DNA of 59,713 nt from Sphingomonas zeae (GTDB taxonomy: Bacteria; Pseudomonadota; Alphaproteobacteria; Sphingomonadales; Sphingomonadaceae), in contig NZ_JACIFA010000019.1 in NCBI RefSeq assembly GCF_014197135.1, positions 1 to 59,713 on the forward strand, written 5' to 3'. This document shows positions 9,002 through 17,551 of this stretch, piece by piece (the stretch's first letter is position 1; every line of letters begins with the position of its first letter). Under the pieces are notes generated by a model. The model searched no databases and had not been told where the DNA came from. It worked only from the letters and a program-made list of their open reading frames with translations. A program made the position numbers and the translations under genes.

Positions 9002-9673
9002 TCAGCCCCGCAATTCCACCGCTCGCGCGAAAACCGCTTCGAACATCTCGGGGGTCAGGCGGCCAGTATTCTGGTTGTACCGCGAGCAGTGATAGCTATC
9101 GATCACCACCGCGCCGCCGGGCATCCGGTGTTCGGCCATATGGGCGAATCGCGCCTTGGGCAGGCGTCCGCCCAGCGCCTTGATGACCGAGCGGTGCGCG
9201 ATCTCGCCCAGCGCGACGATGACCGACAGCCGGGGCAGCGCCGCCAGTTCCCGTTCCAGGAAGGATCGGCAGGTGCGGATTTCGTCCGGGGTCGGCTTGT
9301 TCTCAGGCGGCAGGCATTTGACCGCGTTCAGGATGACCGCGCCGTTGAGCGTCAGTCCGTCATCGACCTTCGCGGCGAAAGTCCCTTCGGCCAGCCCGAA
9401 TTTGGCGAGTGTGCCATAGAGCAGCGGCCCGGCGCCATCGCCGGTAAAGGGGCGGCCGGTGCGGTGGGCGCCATGCTTGCCGGGGGCAAGGCCAACCACG
9501 GCCAGCCACGCGTCGCCATCGCCGAACGGCGGCACGGGGGCGTTCCACCAGGCAGGATATTCAGCAGCCACGGCTTCCCGGACCTCGACGAGGCGGGGAC
9601 AGAGCGGGCAGTCACGCGGCGGCTGAATCGGGGCCAAAGGGGCCGGGATCGCGGGAAGGGATGCGTCAGGCAT
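9002..9673 (-). CDS. Uracil-DNA glycosylase, family 5
   Basis: An iron-sulfur uracil-DNA glycosylase that excises uracil and some deaminated purines to start base-excision repair. The 223 residues carry the family 5 active-site loop GLAPGKHGAHRTGRPFTGD and the C-terminal motif SYHCSRYNQNTG. Four cysteines (Cys22 and Cys25 in CPLC, then AVKCLPP and RTCRSFL) match the usual 4Fe-4S ligands. Family 5 has no catalytic Asp in motif 1, which fits what I see. The ATG at 9673 was preferred to the GTG one codon earlier. It is divergent from folK, with 22 bases between the starts. Confidence 0.9.
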   Translation of the reverse strand: MPDASLPAIPAPLAPIQPPRDCPLCPRLVEVREAVAAEYPAWWNAPVPPFGDGDAWLAVVGLAPGKHGAHRTGRPFTGDGAGPLLYGTLAKFGLAEGTFAAKVDDGLTLNGAVILNAVKCLPPENKPTPDEIRTCRSFLERELAALPRLSVIVALGEIAHRSVIKALGGRLPKARFAHMAEHRMPGGAVVIDSYHCSRYNQNTGRLTPEMFEAVFARAVELRG

Positions 9674-9695
9674 CACGCTCGGGTAGTCGGGAGAG

Positions 9696-10172
9696 ATGAC
9701 GACGACAAGCTATGCCATTGCGCTGGGTTCCAACCGTCCGGGGAAGCATGGCGGCCCGCGTGACGAGATTCGTGCGGCGTTGGCGGAATTGTCGGGCGTC
9801 TATGCGGTGTCGCCGATCCTGACCACCGCGCCGGTCGGCCCATCGATCCGCGCTTTCGCCAATGCCGCCGCGCTGGTCGAAAGCCCGCTGGACCCGCCCC
9901 GGATGCTCGCCCGGCTGAAGGCGATCGAGCGCAATTTCGGGCGGCGGCCCGGGCAGCGCTGGGGCGCGCGGGTGATCGACCTGGACATCATTCTGTGGTC
10001 GGGCGGCCAATGGCGCTCACGGGGCCTGATCGTGCCGCATGTCGCCTATACGGCACGCGATTTCGTGCTGCACCCGTTGGCCGCCATTGCGGCGGACTGG
10101 CGCGATCCGCGCGACGGGCGGCGTGTGCGCCATATGCGACATGGTGTTGACCGCAGGCGTCCGCGCCCCTAG
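9696..10172 (+). CDS. folK: 2-amino-4-hydroxy-6-hydroxymethyldihydropteridine diphosphokinase
   Basis: Transfers pyrophosphate from ATP to 6-hydroxymethyl-dihydropterin in folate synthesis. The 158 residues show the HPPK signatures: ALGSN at the start, the pterin-binding loop ILTTAPVG, the FGRRPGQRWGAR segment and the metal-binding DLDIILW. A C-terminal IVPHVAYTARDFVLHPLAAI helix is also standard. GGGAGA precedes the ATG. The gene ends just before tRNA-Lys. Confidence 0.92.
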   Translation: MTTTSYAIALGSNRPGKHGGPRDEIRAALAELSGVYAVSPILTTAPVGPSIRAFANAAALVESPLDPPRMLARLKAIERNFGRRPGQRWGARVIDLDIILWSGGQWRSRGLIVPHVAYTARDFVLHPLAAIAADWRDPRDGRRVRHMRHGVDRRRPRP

Positions 10173-10192
10173 GTCGCTTCCACCCCGATGGC

Positions 10193-10268
10193 GGGTCCGT
10201 AGCTCAGTTGGTAGAGCAAGCGACTTTTAATCGAGAGGTCCCGGGTTCGAGTCCCGGCGGACCCACCA
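10193..10268 (+). tRNA. tRNA-Lys (TTT)
   Basis: A 76-nt tRNA with encoded CCA, perfect acceptor (GGGTCCG/CGGACCC), D-stem GCTC/GAGC and T-stem CCGGG/CCCGG. The anticodon TTT lies at 10226-10228. The anticodon stem AGCGA/TCGAG has only three canonical pairs; the two outer positions are A·G and G·A (see findings). Overall structure and conserved bases are intact, so I regard it as functional. Confidence 0.93.
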
Positions 10269-10306
10269 CCGGGATGAAGCAGGGCGTCGCAGTTGAGCTG
10301 CTGGAA

Positions 10307-10726
10307 TCAGCCTTCCCCATTGTCGTCGCGCAGCGCGCGTCCGGCGATCGTGATTTCCCCCACGAAACACGCCAGCCCCGCCACGGCGCAGATCAGCCCG
10401 CCGCCGAAGAAGAAGAGCAGCACCGTCGCATGACGGGAATCGCGCAGCGTGCCCAGAAACAGAGTGATCGCGGCGCAGCAGGTCATCGCCCCCGCCGCAG
10501 CGGTCAGGGTCACGGCGATGTCGAGAATCCTCGACCGCAGGCGCAGGCGGCGCATCTCCTGGCCATTCGTCCGGCCGTCCCTCTTGAGCCCCTGAATCCG
10601 GTCGCTGATCCGCCCCAGCCGCGTGGCGAAGACGTTGAGCAGCGATCCCACGGCGGTCAGCAGAAAGATCGGCGTCAAAGCCAGTTGGATGACATGGGCT
10701 GCAGCGTTCAGGGGTTCGGTCATCAT
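10307..10726 (-). CDS. DUF2721 family membrane protein
   Basis: A 139-residue integral membrane protein with three hydrophobic segments: AAAHVIQLALTPIFLLTAVGSLL, then DIAVTLTAAAGAMTCCAAITLFL, then LLFFFGGGLICAVAGLACFVG. Between the first two is a conserved polar stretch, FATRLGRISDRI, characteristic of DUF2721, a family of unknown function. It starts at one of two tandem ATG codons (10726 or 10723). It converges with tRNA-Lys and is divergent from the aminotransferase-oxidoreductase operon. Confidence 0.78.
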   Translation of the reverse strand: MMTEPLNAAAHVIQLALTPIFLLTAVGSLLNVFATRLGRISDRIQGLKRDGRTNGQEMRRLRLRSRILDIAVTLTAAAGAMTCCAAITLFLGTLRDSRHATVLLFFFGGGLICAVAGLACFVGEITIAGRALRDDNGEG

Positions 10727-10919
10727 CGCTCGCTTATCCCAAGTGAACCGACTGAACAAAGGGCGGCATTGTTCCTGGACGGCCGCACGCGCCCGCTGGC
10801 CGGGAAGACAGACCTTTCTCCCGGAATGGGATCTTGGCGGCATGTCGATCCGGCTTGTGCTAACAAGTTCTTAGGAAGGATATGACAGAGGTCGGAGTGT
10901 GTTGCACGGGAGGCGACAG

Positions 10920-13406
10920 ATGGAATATCCGCTCATCGCACCGCGACCGCCCCGGCTGTCCGAACAGAAGGAAGGTCTGGAGCGGATCGAGGCGTCCGGC
11001 CAGTTCAGCAACAACGGGCCAGAAGTGCGCGCGCTCGAAGCAGAGATGGTCGCGCAGCTGTTCGACGGGCGCGGGGCGGCGCTGGCGGTCGGCAATGCGA
11101 CGCTGGGCCTGATGATCGCGATCCGGCAGGCGGCAGGAATGCACCCCGCGCCGGGAACGCTCGCACTGATGCCCGCCATGACCTTCGCCGCGACGGCGCA
11201 AGCGGCCATCTGGGCAGGGTTGACGCCTTTGATCGTCGATGTCGATCCGCAGACCTGGGCCGCCGATCCCGCAGAGGAGGAGCGGATGCTGGCGCTGCAC
11301 GGCAGCCGGATCGGCGTCATCGTCCCCTATGCGACCTTCGGTGCGGTCATCGATCTCGATCGCTATGCCTGGCTTGCCCGGCGTCATGAGGTCGGCATCG
11401 TCATCGACGCGGCCGCCTCGCTGGGAACGCTGGACCAAGGCGGCCGGGGGTTCGGCACGGGCGCGCCGTTCGCGCTGGTCTATTCGATGCACGCGACCAA
11501 GACCTTTTCGGTCGGGGAGGGCGGACTGATCTACAGCGGCGATGCGGATCGCATCGACCAGTTGCGCGCCATGACGAATTTCGGTTTCGAAAGCGGCCGC
11601 AACGCGACGCTGCCCGGCATCAACGCCAAAATGCCCGAGGTGCTGGCGCTCATGGCACGGAGCAAGCTGGCGGAACTCGATTCGATCTGCGCCGCGCGGG
11701 CGGCGATGGATCGGGAGTATCGCGATGCCTTGACCGGCTTGTCATGCCAGCGCGTCGACGCCATGCGGCAGGCCACGCAATTCATGCCGGTTCTGCTTCC
11801 TGCCGAACTGGCCCCCCGTCGTGCCGCCATCGTCAGCGCACTGGCGGCCGATGGGGTGGGGGCGGGCCAGTATTTTAGCCCGCATCTGGGCGAACAGACG
11901 CTGTTTCGCGACACCGCTCTGATCGAGCCGACTCCGGTTGCGGATGACGTCTCGGCACGGATGCTCAGCCTGCCGATCACCGACGCGATGGGGCCGGGCG
12001 ATGCGACGATCATTGCGGGGCGGGTGATGGCCGCCATCGCGCGCGTTGCCACTCAGTACGGGCCGGTTTCGGCAAGCGGCGACGCCGTCCAGGGCTGCGT
12101 CATGATCGGCGGCGGACCGGCGGGCACCGCCGTGCTGACGGCGGCCAGCAAGCAGGGGCTGCTGGAACGGCTGGCAGGCGACGGGCTGGTCATGGTCGAG
12201 CGGTCGGCCCGCCTCGGCCCGGGGGCACTTGGCGACTATGCAATCCGGTCGGACACCACGGCCGAGACCTTCCTGTCGGCGGTCCGGGACAATCCCTATC
12301 CCGAACTGGCGGCGCTAGAGTCGCATCCGGCGGGACAGATGATGGCACGGCATTGCGGAGCCCTGGGCGCACCGCTCAGCGAGACCGCGCCGCTGCTGAC
12401 TGTGACCGCGCAGCGGCTGCGGGACATCATCACCGCGCATGGCGGCGATGTCCTGACCGATACCGAAGCCCTCAGCGCCCAACAGACGGAGGAGGGATAT
12501 TGGCGCACCACCATCGCGGGACCGGGTGGACAGCGCAGTCTGACCTCGCGCAGCCTGGTGTTGGCGACCGGGGGGTATCAGAGCGACGAGCAGATCGCCG
12601 AGAGCATGGTCGCAGGCGCAAGGCTGGGCGCGCTGGCGGGCGATCGCCTGATGCGCTCCGACGCCCTGTTGCGGCGTGGCGGCGTGGAGCAGGTGGCGGC
12701 GCGGCTGGCCGACCGGCGGGCACCCCGCGCCGTGATCGTCGGCGCGTCGACCAGCGCGCTGGCGTCGGCGGTGCAGCTTTTGAAATGCCACGACCTGCCT
12801 TGGGGCGCCGGCGCCATCACGCTGATGGTACGCACTCTGCCCAAGCCGTTCTTTCCGTCGGTCGAGGCGGCCGAGGCGGAAGGTTTTACCGACTTTACCC
12901 CGGACGATGTCTGTCCGGTCAGTGGGTTCGTGCTGCGCCTTGCCGGGCTTCGGCTGGAGTCGCGTGAGTTGGTTATGCGGATGCTGGCGCTGGGCGGGCG
13001 CACGCCCGATCCGCGCGTCACGCTGCATCGGATCGCGGGGGATGACGATCCGGAGGCGCGGCGGATCATCGCACAGGCCGATCTGGTGGTCGGGGCGCTG
13101 GGCTATCGTCCCCATGGCTTGCCGCTGTTCGACACGAATGGCCAGCCCATCGCGCTGGCGTACAGGGCGGGTCGACCGATGGTCGATCGGCATTGCCGCA
13201 TCCTCGACGATCGGGATCGGCCGGTGCCGAACGCCTATGGCATCGGCCTGTCCGCCGGTTTCGTGCCCTGGGGGCGGCTGGGTGGCGAGAAAAGTTTCCA
13301 GGGGCAGGCCAATGGCCTGTGGCTCTGGCAGAATGATGTCGGCCAGATGATCGTGGAGCAGTTGCTGGGACAGGGCACGCAAGGTTGGAGCAGCGCGGCG
13401 GCATGA
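10920..13406 (+). CDS. DegT/DnrJ/EryC1-type aminotransferase fused to FAD/NAD(P) oxidoreductase
   Basis: An 828-residue two-domain protein. Residues 1 to about 385 are a DegT/AHBA-type PLP aminotransferase, with the opening FSNNGPEVRALE, the pocket IDAAASLG and the PLP lysine (Lys194) in HATKTFSVGEGG. Residues from about 395 to 828 are a flavin oxidoreductase: GGGPAG (397-402) for FAD, LVLATGG, a second Rossmann motif GASTSALAS near 608 for NAD(P), and VVGALGYRP. The second half resembles amine N-hydroxylating or related class B flavoproteins but is too divergent to name. The ATG at 10920 has GGGAGG six bases upstream. Its stop overlaps the glycosyltransferase start (ATGA). The likely role is amino-sugar or amino-acid modification for a surface glycan; substrate unknown. 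Confidence 0.82.
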   Translation: MEYPLIAPRPPRLSEQKEGLERIEASGQFSNNGPEVRALEAEMVAQLFDGRGAALAVGNATLGLMIAIRQAAGMHPAPGTLALMPAMTFAATAQAAIWAGLTPLIVDVDPQTWAADPAEEERMLALHGSRIGVIVPYATFGAVIDLDRYAWLARRHEVGIVIDAAASLGTLDQGGRGFGTGAPFALVYSMHATKTFSVGEGGLIYSGDADRIDQLRAMTNFGFESGRNATLPGINAKMPEVLALMARSKLAELDSICAARAAMDREYRDALTGLSCQRVDAMRQATQFMPVLLPAELAPRRAAIVSALAADGVGAGQYFSPHLGEQTLFRDTALIEPTPVADDVSARMLSLPITDAMGPGDATIIAGRVMAAIARVATQYGPVSASGDAVQGCVMIGGGPAGTAVLTAASKQGLLERLAGDGLVMVERSARLGPGALGDYAIRSDTTAETFLSAVRDNPYPELAALESHPAGQMMARHCGALGAPLSETAPLLTVTAQRLRDIITAHGGDVLTDTEALSAQQTEEGYWRTTIAGPGGQRSLTSRSLVLATGGYQSDEQIAESMVAGARLGALAGDRLMRSDALLRRGGVEQVAARLADRRAPRAVIVGASTSALASAVQLLKCHDLPWGAGAITLMVRTLPKPFFPSVEAAEAEGFTDFTPDDVCPVSGFVLRLAGLRLESRELVMRMLALGGRTPDPRVTLHRIAGDDDPEARRIIAQADLVVGALGYRPHGLPLFDTNGQPIALAYRAGRPMVDRHCRILDDRDRPVPNAYGIGLSAGFVPWGRLGGEKSFQGQANGLWLWQNDVGQMIVEQLLGQGTQGWSSAAA

Positions 13407-14512
13407 GCGATCCTGCCGCCCCGCCCCCCACCGCTCCGCCGATCGTCAGTGTCGTCATTCCGGCCTATAACGGGGCCGCGCTGATCGGCGAAACGCTGGC
13501 CAGCCTGGGCGAGCAGACGCTGACGGCGTGGGAAGCGCTTGTCGTTGACGATTGCTCGTCGGACGACACGCGCGAACTGGTGCGGAACTGGCCCGATCGC
13601 CGGGTTCGCCTGATCGAGAATGCGGTCAATGTTGGCCCGGTGAACACCCGCAACCGTGGCTTTGCCGAGGCGCGTGGCCGGTATCTCGCGGGGCTGGACC
13701 AGGACGATCTGTGTCGGCCCGAACGGCTGGCGCGGCAGGTCGCCTATCTCGAGGCGCACCCCGATGTCGTGCTGGTCGGCGCGCAGACCGAACAGTTGGT
13801 GGGCCGCCGCGTGCTGCCCATGGACTATGCGCCGCACACCACGCCCGACCTGATCGCCTGGCTGAGCTGGATCGAGAATCCGCTGGCCTGGTCGACGGTG
13901 ATGGTACGCGCCGACGTCGCGCGGCGGCTCGATCCGTTCACCCGGCCCGAAATCCTCTATGCCGAGGATTTCGACCTGTATCACCGCATCGTCGCGTTCG
14001 GCCGCATCGCGCGGCTGGACGAGCCGTTGCTGATCTATCGCCAGCATGAGGGGGGCGTGTCCAAGCGATTCACGACGCTGATGCGCGTCAGCGCGACGCG
14101 GGTGCTGGCGGAGGTCCACACGCCGTTGCTGGGGGAAGAGGCGGACGAGGTCGCACGGCTCTTGGTTGTGCATAATATGGGAGGCGCGCCGATCCCCGAT
14201 GGCGCGACGCTGCGCCGACTGGGGGAAGCGATCACCCGATTGCAGAACGCTTTCGTCGAGCGGGTCGAACCCGATGCGCAAAGCCTGAAGCTGATCCGCT
14301 GGGAAACCGCGCGACGATGGCGGCAACTGGCGCGCGCAGCGCTGCGGGGTGGCAAGGTGACGCTGGGCGACGTACTGGCTTCGCGGCCTCCGCATCTCGG
14401 CCTGGGCTATGCGGGCGTCGATGACCTGCTACGCTGGCGGGCGATCGGAATGGCGCGACGTTTCTATCGGGGCGGGCATGGCAGGCAGCAGGACACGCCC
14501 CTTCAGCCCTGA
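13403..14512 (+). CDS. Family 2 glycosyltransferase
   Basis: A 369-residue GT-A fold inverting glycosyltransferase. Visible features are the start of the fold (VSVVIPAYNGAALIGETL), the nucleotide-sugar segment VVDDCSSDDT and a DxD-type metal site in GLDQDDLCRPERL. EDFDLYHRI is the probable acceptor/catalytic region. No membrane segments, so it is cytosolic or peripheral. It overlaps the stop of the aminotransferase-oxidoreductase gene by four bases (ATGA), which implies translational coupling and a shared pathway. The donor and acceptor cannot be read from sequence. Confidence 0.88.
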   Translation: MSDPAAPPPTAPPIVSVVIPAYNGAALIGETLASLGEQTLTAWEALVVDDCSSDDTRELVRNWPDRRVRLIENAVNVGPVNTRNRGFAEARGRYLAGLDQDDLCRPERLARQVAYLEAHPDVVLVGAQTEQLVGRRVLPMDYAPHTTPDLIAWLSWIENPLAWSTVMVRADVARRLDPFTRPEILYAEDFDLYHRIVAFGRIARLDEPLLIYRQHEGGVSKRFTTLMRVSATRVLAEVHTPLLGEEADEVARLLVVHNMGGAPIPDGATLRRLGEAITRLQNAFVERVEPDAQSLKLIRWETARRWRQLARAALRGGKVTLGDVLASRPPHLGLGYAGVDDLLRWRAIGMARRFYRGGHGRQQDTPLQP

Positions 14513-14522
14513 TCCCTGGCTC

Positions 14523-14550
14523 AATCCCCGACTGTCTGATGCCGGGGATT
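14523..14550. terminator. Hairpin between convergent genes
   Basis: AATCCCCG and CGGGGATT form an 8-bp stem with a 12-nt loop between the glycosyltransferase gene and the small membrane protein gene that faces it. No T run follows on either strand, so terminator function is tentative. Confidence 0.4.
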
Positions 14551-14563
14551 GCGCCGTTTTGCT

Positions 14564-14689
14564 TCAGAACAGATGTCCGATCAGTTTCGACGTGCCCAGC
14601 ACGACGCCGCCGACGGCCAGCCAACTCGACACCGCACCGATGGCCAGGATCATCAGGCGATCGATCGGCGAAATCACATGCTCTTCCAT
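14564..14689 (-). CDS. 41-residue membrane protein
   Basis: A short reading frame: a charged N-terminus (MEEHVISPIDRLM), a single hydrophobic helix (ILAIGAVSSWLAVGGVVLG) and a short tail TSKLIGHLF. GGGAGAGGA lies about 12 nt upstream of the ATG. The composition, with acidic start, one Trp-containing transmembrane helix and a basic end, is that of a real small membrane protein. No family is recognised. The AT-rich 240 bp upstream would hold its promoter and that of the divergent PAP2 gene. Confidence 0.5.
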   Translation of the reverse strand: MEEHVISPIDRLMILAIGAVSSWLAVGGVVLGTSKLIGHLF

Positions 14690-14928
14690 GGTGGTACAAT
14701 CCTCTCCCGCCAATCGTCGCGTCGGCGTGCCTCATTCATGAGACAAAAACCGTAAACAAACAAACCCATTTTTCGAATATATATGATCGTCCGAATGATC
14801 GGGCGGTACCTGGCTTTGGATCGGGGCTTGGCGCCACGCTGGCGGCCGAGAGATTTCGTTCGGATTGCTGATCCGCTTGCCCTGCAGTCGGGTTGGCCGC
14901 AAAGACCGGGCATGACGGCAGACATTTC

Positions 14929-15648
14929 ATGACCGATCGAGCCTCTGCCTCGGGCGGCGACGAAGCAGGCGATACGCTGCCCGTCGCGCCACCGCGCATG
15001 TCGGCGATGCCAATGGCGTTGCGCGGCGTGGCGGCGGGGGCGATGGCGCTGACTCTGCTGCTGATGCTCGGGCTGGCGGTGGACCACTGGCCCTTCGCCT
15101 GGGATCGCGCGATCCTGACGGGGCTGCGCACCCATGCCCGGTCGGAGGGGTTGCGCGCCGTGGCGGTGGATTTCACCGCGCTGGGCAGCGTGCCGGTGCT
15201 GATCCTGGCGGTGGCGGGGGCGGCAATGTTGCTGCTCGCGCGCGGCTGGTGGCTGCTCGCGCTGGCGACCGTCGCGTCGGGGATCAGTGGCGGGGCGGTC
15301 GTGACCTGGGTGAAGCACATGGTCTCACGCCCGCGGCCCGATCTGGTGCCGCATTGGGTCGATGTGCACAATGCCAGCTTTCCCAGCGGCCATGCCGCCG
15401 GCAGCGCGATGGTCTATCTGACGCTCGCCGCGCTGGCGACGCAGCTGACCGGCCATCGCCGGGCGCGCCATGCGATCGTGGCGATCGCGGTGCTGCTGGT
15501 CGGGGCGATCGGGGCGAGCCGCGTCTATCTGGGCGTGCACTGGCCGTCCGACGTGGCGGCGGGCTGGTGCTTCGGCACGCTCTGGGCGCTGGGCTGGTGG
15601 TGGGCGACGGCGGCCGCCCGCCGGTCATGGGGTGGCGCGCGCCAGTAA
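14929..15648 (+). CDS. PAP2-family membrane phosphatase
   Basis: A 239-residue integral membrane lipid phosphatase. The three phosphatase signatures are present in order: KHMVSRPRP, FPSGHAAGS and SRVYLGVHWPSD. These supply the Lys/Arg phosphate clamp, the Ser-Gly-His loop and the catalytic His/Asp. About six hydrophobic helices flank them. Likely substrates are undecaprenyl pyrophosphate (BacA-like recycling) or phosphatidic acid; motifs do not decide. The start at 14929 drops an upstream extension without homology. The 3' end overlaps the convergent CitE-like gene by 24 bases. Confidence 0.85.
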   Translation: MTDRASASGGDEAGDTLPVAPPRMSAMPMALRGVAAGAMALTLLLMLGLAVDHWPFAWDRAILTGLRTHARSEGLRAVAVDFTALGSVPVLILAVAGAAMLLLARGWWLLALATVASGISGGAVVTWVKHMVSRPRPDLVPHWVDVHNASFPSGHAAGSAMVYLTLAALATQLTGHRRARHAIVAIAVLLVGAIGASRVYLGVHWPSDVAAGWCFGTLWALGWWWATAAARRSWGGARQ

Positions 15649-16464
15649 CGCCTGCGCCGCCTTCAGGTGCGGGGCGTCAAGCATCTTACCGTTCAACTGG
15701 AGGACGCCGGATCCCGGATGTGCGGCGAACAGATCGACGATCGCCTGCGCGTGCGCCAGCTCTTCGGACGTCGGGGTGAAGGCGGCGTTGATGACCGGCA
15801 CCTGCCGGGGATGGATCGCCATCATGCCGGTAAAGCCGTCGCGCCGCCCGCGCGCGGCATAGGCGGCCAGGCCGTCCAGATCGGCGAAATCGGGATAGAC
15901 CGTCTCGATCGCCGCCACGGCCGCCGCATGAGCCCCGAACAGGGTCAGCGAACGCGCGAGCTGATAAGGCGCGGTATAGCCGCCATCCGCCTCGCGCGAG
16001 GTGGCCGCCCCGATCGCGGCGGGAAGATCCTCCGCCCCCCAGGTCAGCCCGGCCAGCGGCAGAGGCGATCCGGCATATTCGTGCAGCCGGAACAGCGCCA
16101 TCGGCGTTTCGGTCGCGATCGGCAGGATCGGGATATGCGTCACCCCGCGCGCCGCCAGTGCATGAAGGCTGACCAGTCCTTCCGCCTTGGGAAGGACGAT
16201 CCCGTCGGGCCGGGCGGGCAGGATCGCGGCCAGGTCATCCGCTGCAAGTGGACCGTCGACCGGGTTGATCCGGACGAACAATCGCACGCCCGCCTCTCGC
16301 GGCTGGGCCAGGAACCGCGCCACCTCTTCGCGTGCGCGCGCCTTGGCATCGGGGGCGACGGCGTCCTCCAGGTCGAGGATCAGCGCGTCGGCGCCCATCC
16401 CGACCGCCTTGGTCATCCGCTCGGGCCGGTCGCCCGGCACGAAAAGGAGCGAGCGCAGCCGCAC
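15625..16464 (-). CDS. CitE-like HpcH/HpaI aldolase / lyase
   Basis: A 279-residue TIM-barrel lyase of the citrate lyase beta-subunit (CitE-like) family, which cleaves or forms acyl-CoA C-C bonds with Mg2+. Signatures: RSLLFVPGDRPERM at the start, LDLEDAV (metal-binding acidic pair), FVRINP and ETPMALF, and TWGAEDLPAAIG near the middle. No citrate lyase alpha, gamma or accessory genes are nearby, so it is a stand-alone CitE-like enzyme acting on something like malyl-CoA or citramalyl-CoA. I chose the GTG at 16464, four bases after the galE stop; an ATG at 16512 inside galE would add 16 residues without homology. Confidence 0.82.
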   Translation of the reverse strand: MRLRSLLFVPGDRPERMTKAVGMGADALILDLEDAVAPDAKARAREEVARFLAQPREAGVRLFVRINPVDGPLAADDLAAILPARPDGIVLPKAEGLVSLHALAARGVTHIPILPIATETPMALFRLHEYAGSPLPLAGLTWGAEDLPAAIGAATSREADGGYTAPYQLARSLTLFGAHAAAVAAIETVYPDFADLDGLAAYAARGRRDGFTGMMAIHPRQVPVINAAFTPTSEELAHAQAIVDLFAAHPGSGVLQLNGKMLDAPHLKAAQALLARATP

Positions 16465-16468
16465 CGGG

Positions 16469-17473
16469 TCAGCGGCCCATTTCGGCCAGCTTGCGCTCCC
16501 AGGCCAGCGCATCGCGAACGATGCCGTCCAGATCGTTGCGCTCGGGCCGCCAGGGCAGGGTGGCCAGGATCGCGCTGTTGTCGGCGACCAGTTCGGCCGG
16601 ATCGCCCGCGCGGCGGCCTTCCATCCGGCGCTCGATCTTCAGGTTGGTCACCCGGTCGACCGCGTCGAGCACTTCGAGGACCGAGAAGCCACGGCCATAG
16701 CCGCAGTTGAGCGTATGGCTCTCGCCCGGCCGCTCGATGAGCAATTCGAGCGCGGCGACATGCGCGGCGGCAAGGTCGGAGACATGGATATAGTCGCGCA
16801 CGCCCGTCCCGTCGCGGGTGGCGAAGTCGGTGCCGTAGACGCCGACCGCGTCGCGCTTGCCGATCGCCGCCTCGACAGCGATCTTGATCAGGTGCGTCGC
16901 GCCGACCGTCGACTGGCCCGAGCGTCCTTTCGGATCGGCCCCCGCGACGTTGAAGTAACGCAGCGCGCAGTAATTGATCGGATGCGCGGCGGCGACGTCC
17001 TTCAGCATGATCTCGGTCATCAGCTTGGACATGCCATAGGGGTTGATTGGCGCCTTGGGATCATTCTCCGACACCGGCACCTTTTCGGGCGTGCCATAGG
17101 TGGCGGCCGTCGATGAGAAGATGAAGTGGGGCACGCCCTCGGCCACCGCGCTTTCGATCAGCGAACGGCTGGCGGCGGTGTTGTTGCGATAATATTTGAG
17201 CGGATCGCTGACCGACTCCGGCACCACGACCGAACCGGCGAAATGCATGATCGCCCGTACCCGGTGTTCGCGGATCGCGGCGCGCACGGCATCGTCGTCG
17301 GCGACGTTCGCCACGACCAGCGAGGCGCGGGAATCGACCGCCCAGTCGAAGCCGGTGACGAGATTGTCGAGCACGACGACCTCATAGCCCGCATCCAGCA
17401 GTGCCAGCACGGCATGGCTGCCGATATAACCGGCCCCGCCGGTCACCATCACCTTGCCGTCGATCGTCGCCAT
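16469..17473 (-). CDS. galE: UDP-glucose 4-epimerase
   Basis: Interconverts UDP-glucose and UDP-galactose with bound NAD, feeding galactose into surface polysaccharides. The 334 residues are full length. The Rossmann motif GGAGYIG spans 12-18, Ser at SSTAATYG is next to the catalytic region, and YGMSK supplies Tyr146 and Lys150. RYFNVAGADP and the C-terminal LNCGYGRGFSVLEV are typical GalE. It leads an operon with the CitE-like gene (4-nt gap). It starts at the ATG complement at 17473, divergent from msrA. Confidence 0.95.
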   Translation of the reverse strand: MATIDGKVMVTGGAGYIGSHAVLALLDAGYEVVVLDNLVTGFDWAVDSRASLVVANVADDDAVRAAIREHRVRAIMHFAGSVVVPESVSDPLKYYRNNTAASRSLIESAVAEGVPHFIFSSTAATYGTPEKVPVSENDPKAPINPYGMSKLMTEIMLKDVAAAHPINYCALRYFNVAGADPKGRSGQSTVGATHLIKIAVEAAIGKRDAVGVYGTDFATRDGTGVRDYIHVSDLAAAHVAALELLIERPGESHTLNCGYGRGFSVLEVLDAVDRVTNLKIERRMEGRRAGDPAELVADNSAILATLPWRPERNDLDGIVRDALAWERKLAEMGR

Positions 17474-17551
17474 CGCATTTGTCCTTCAACCCCGATTGCC
17501 GTCGCCTAGCGCCTTCCTATCTAGGCATACAAGACGACAAGGAGATTCCGA

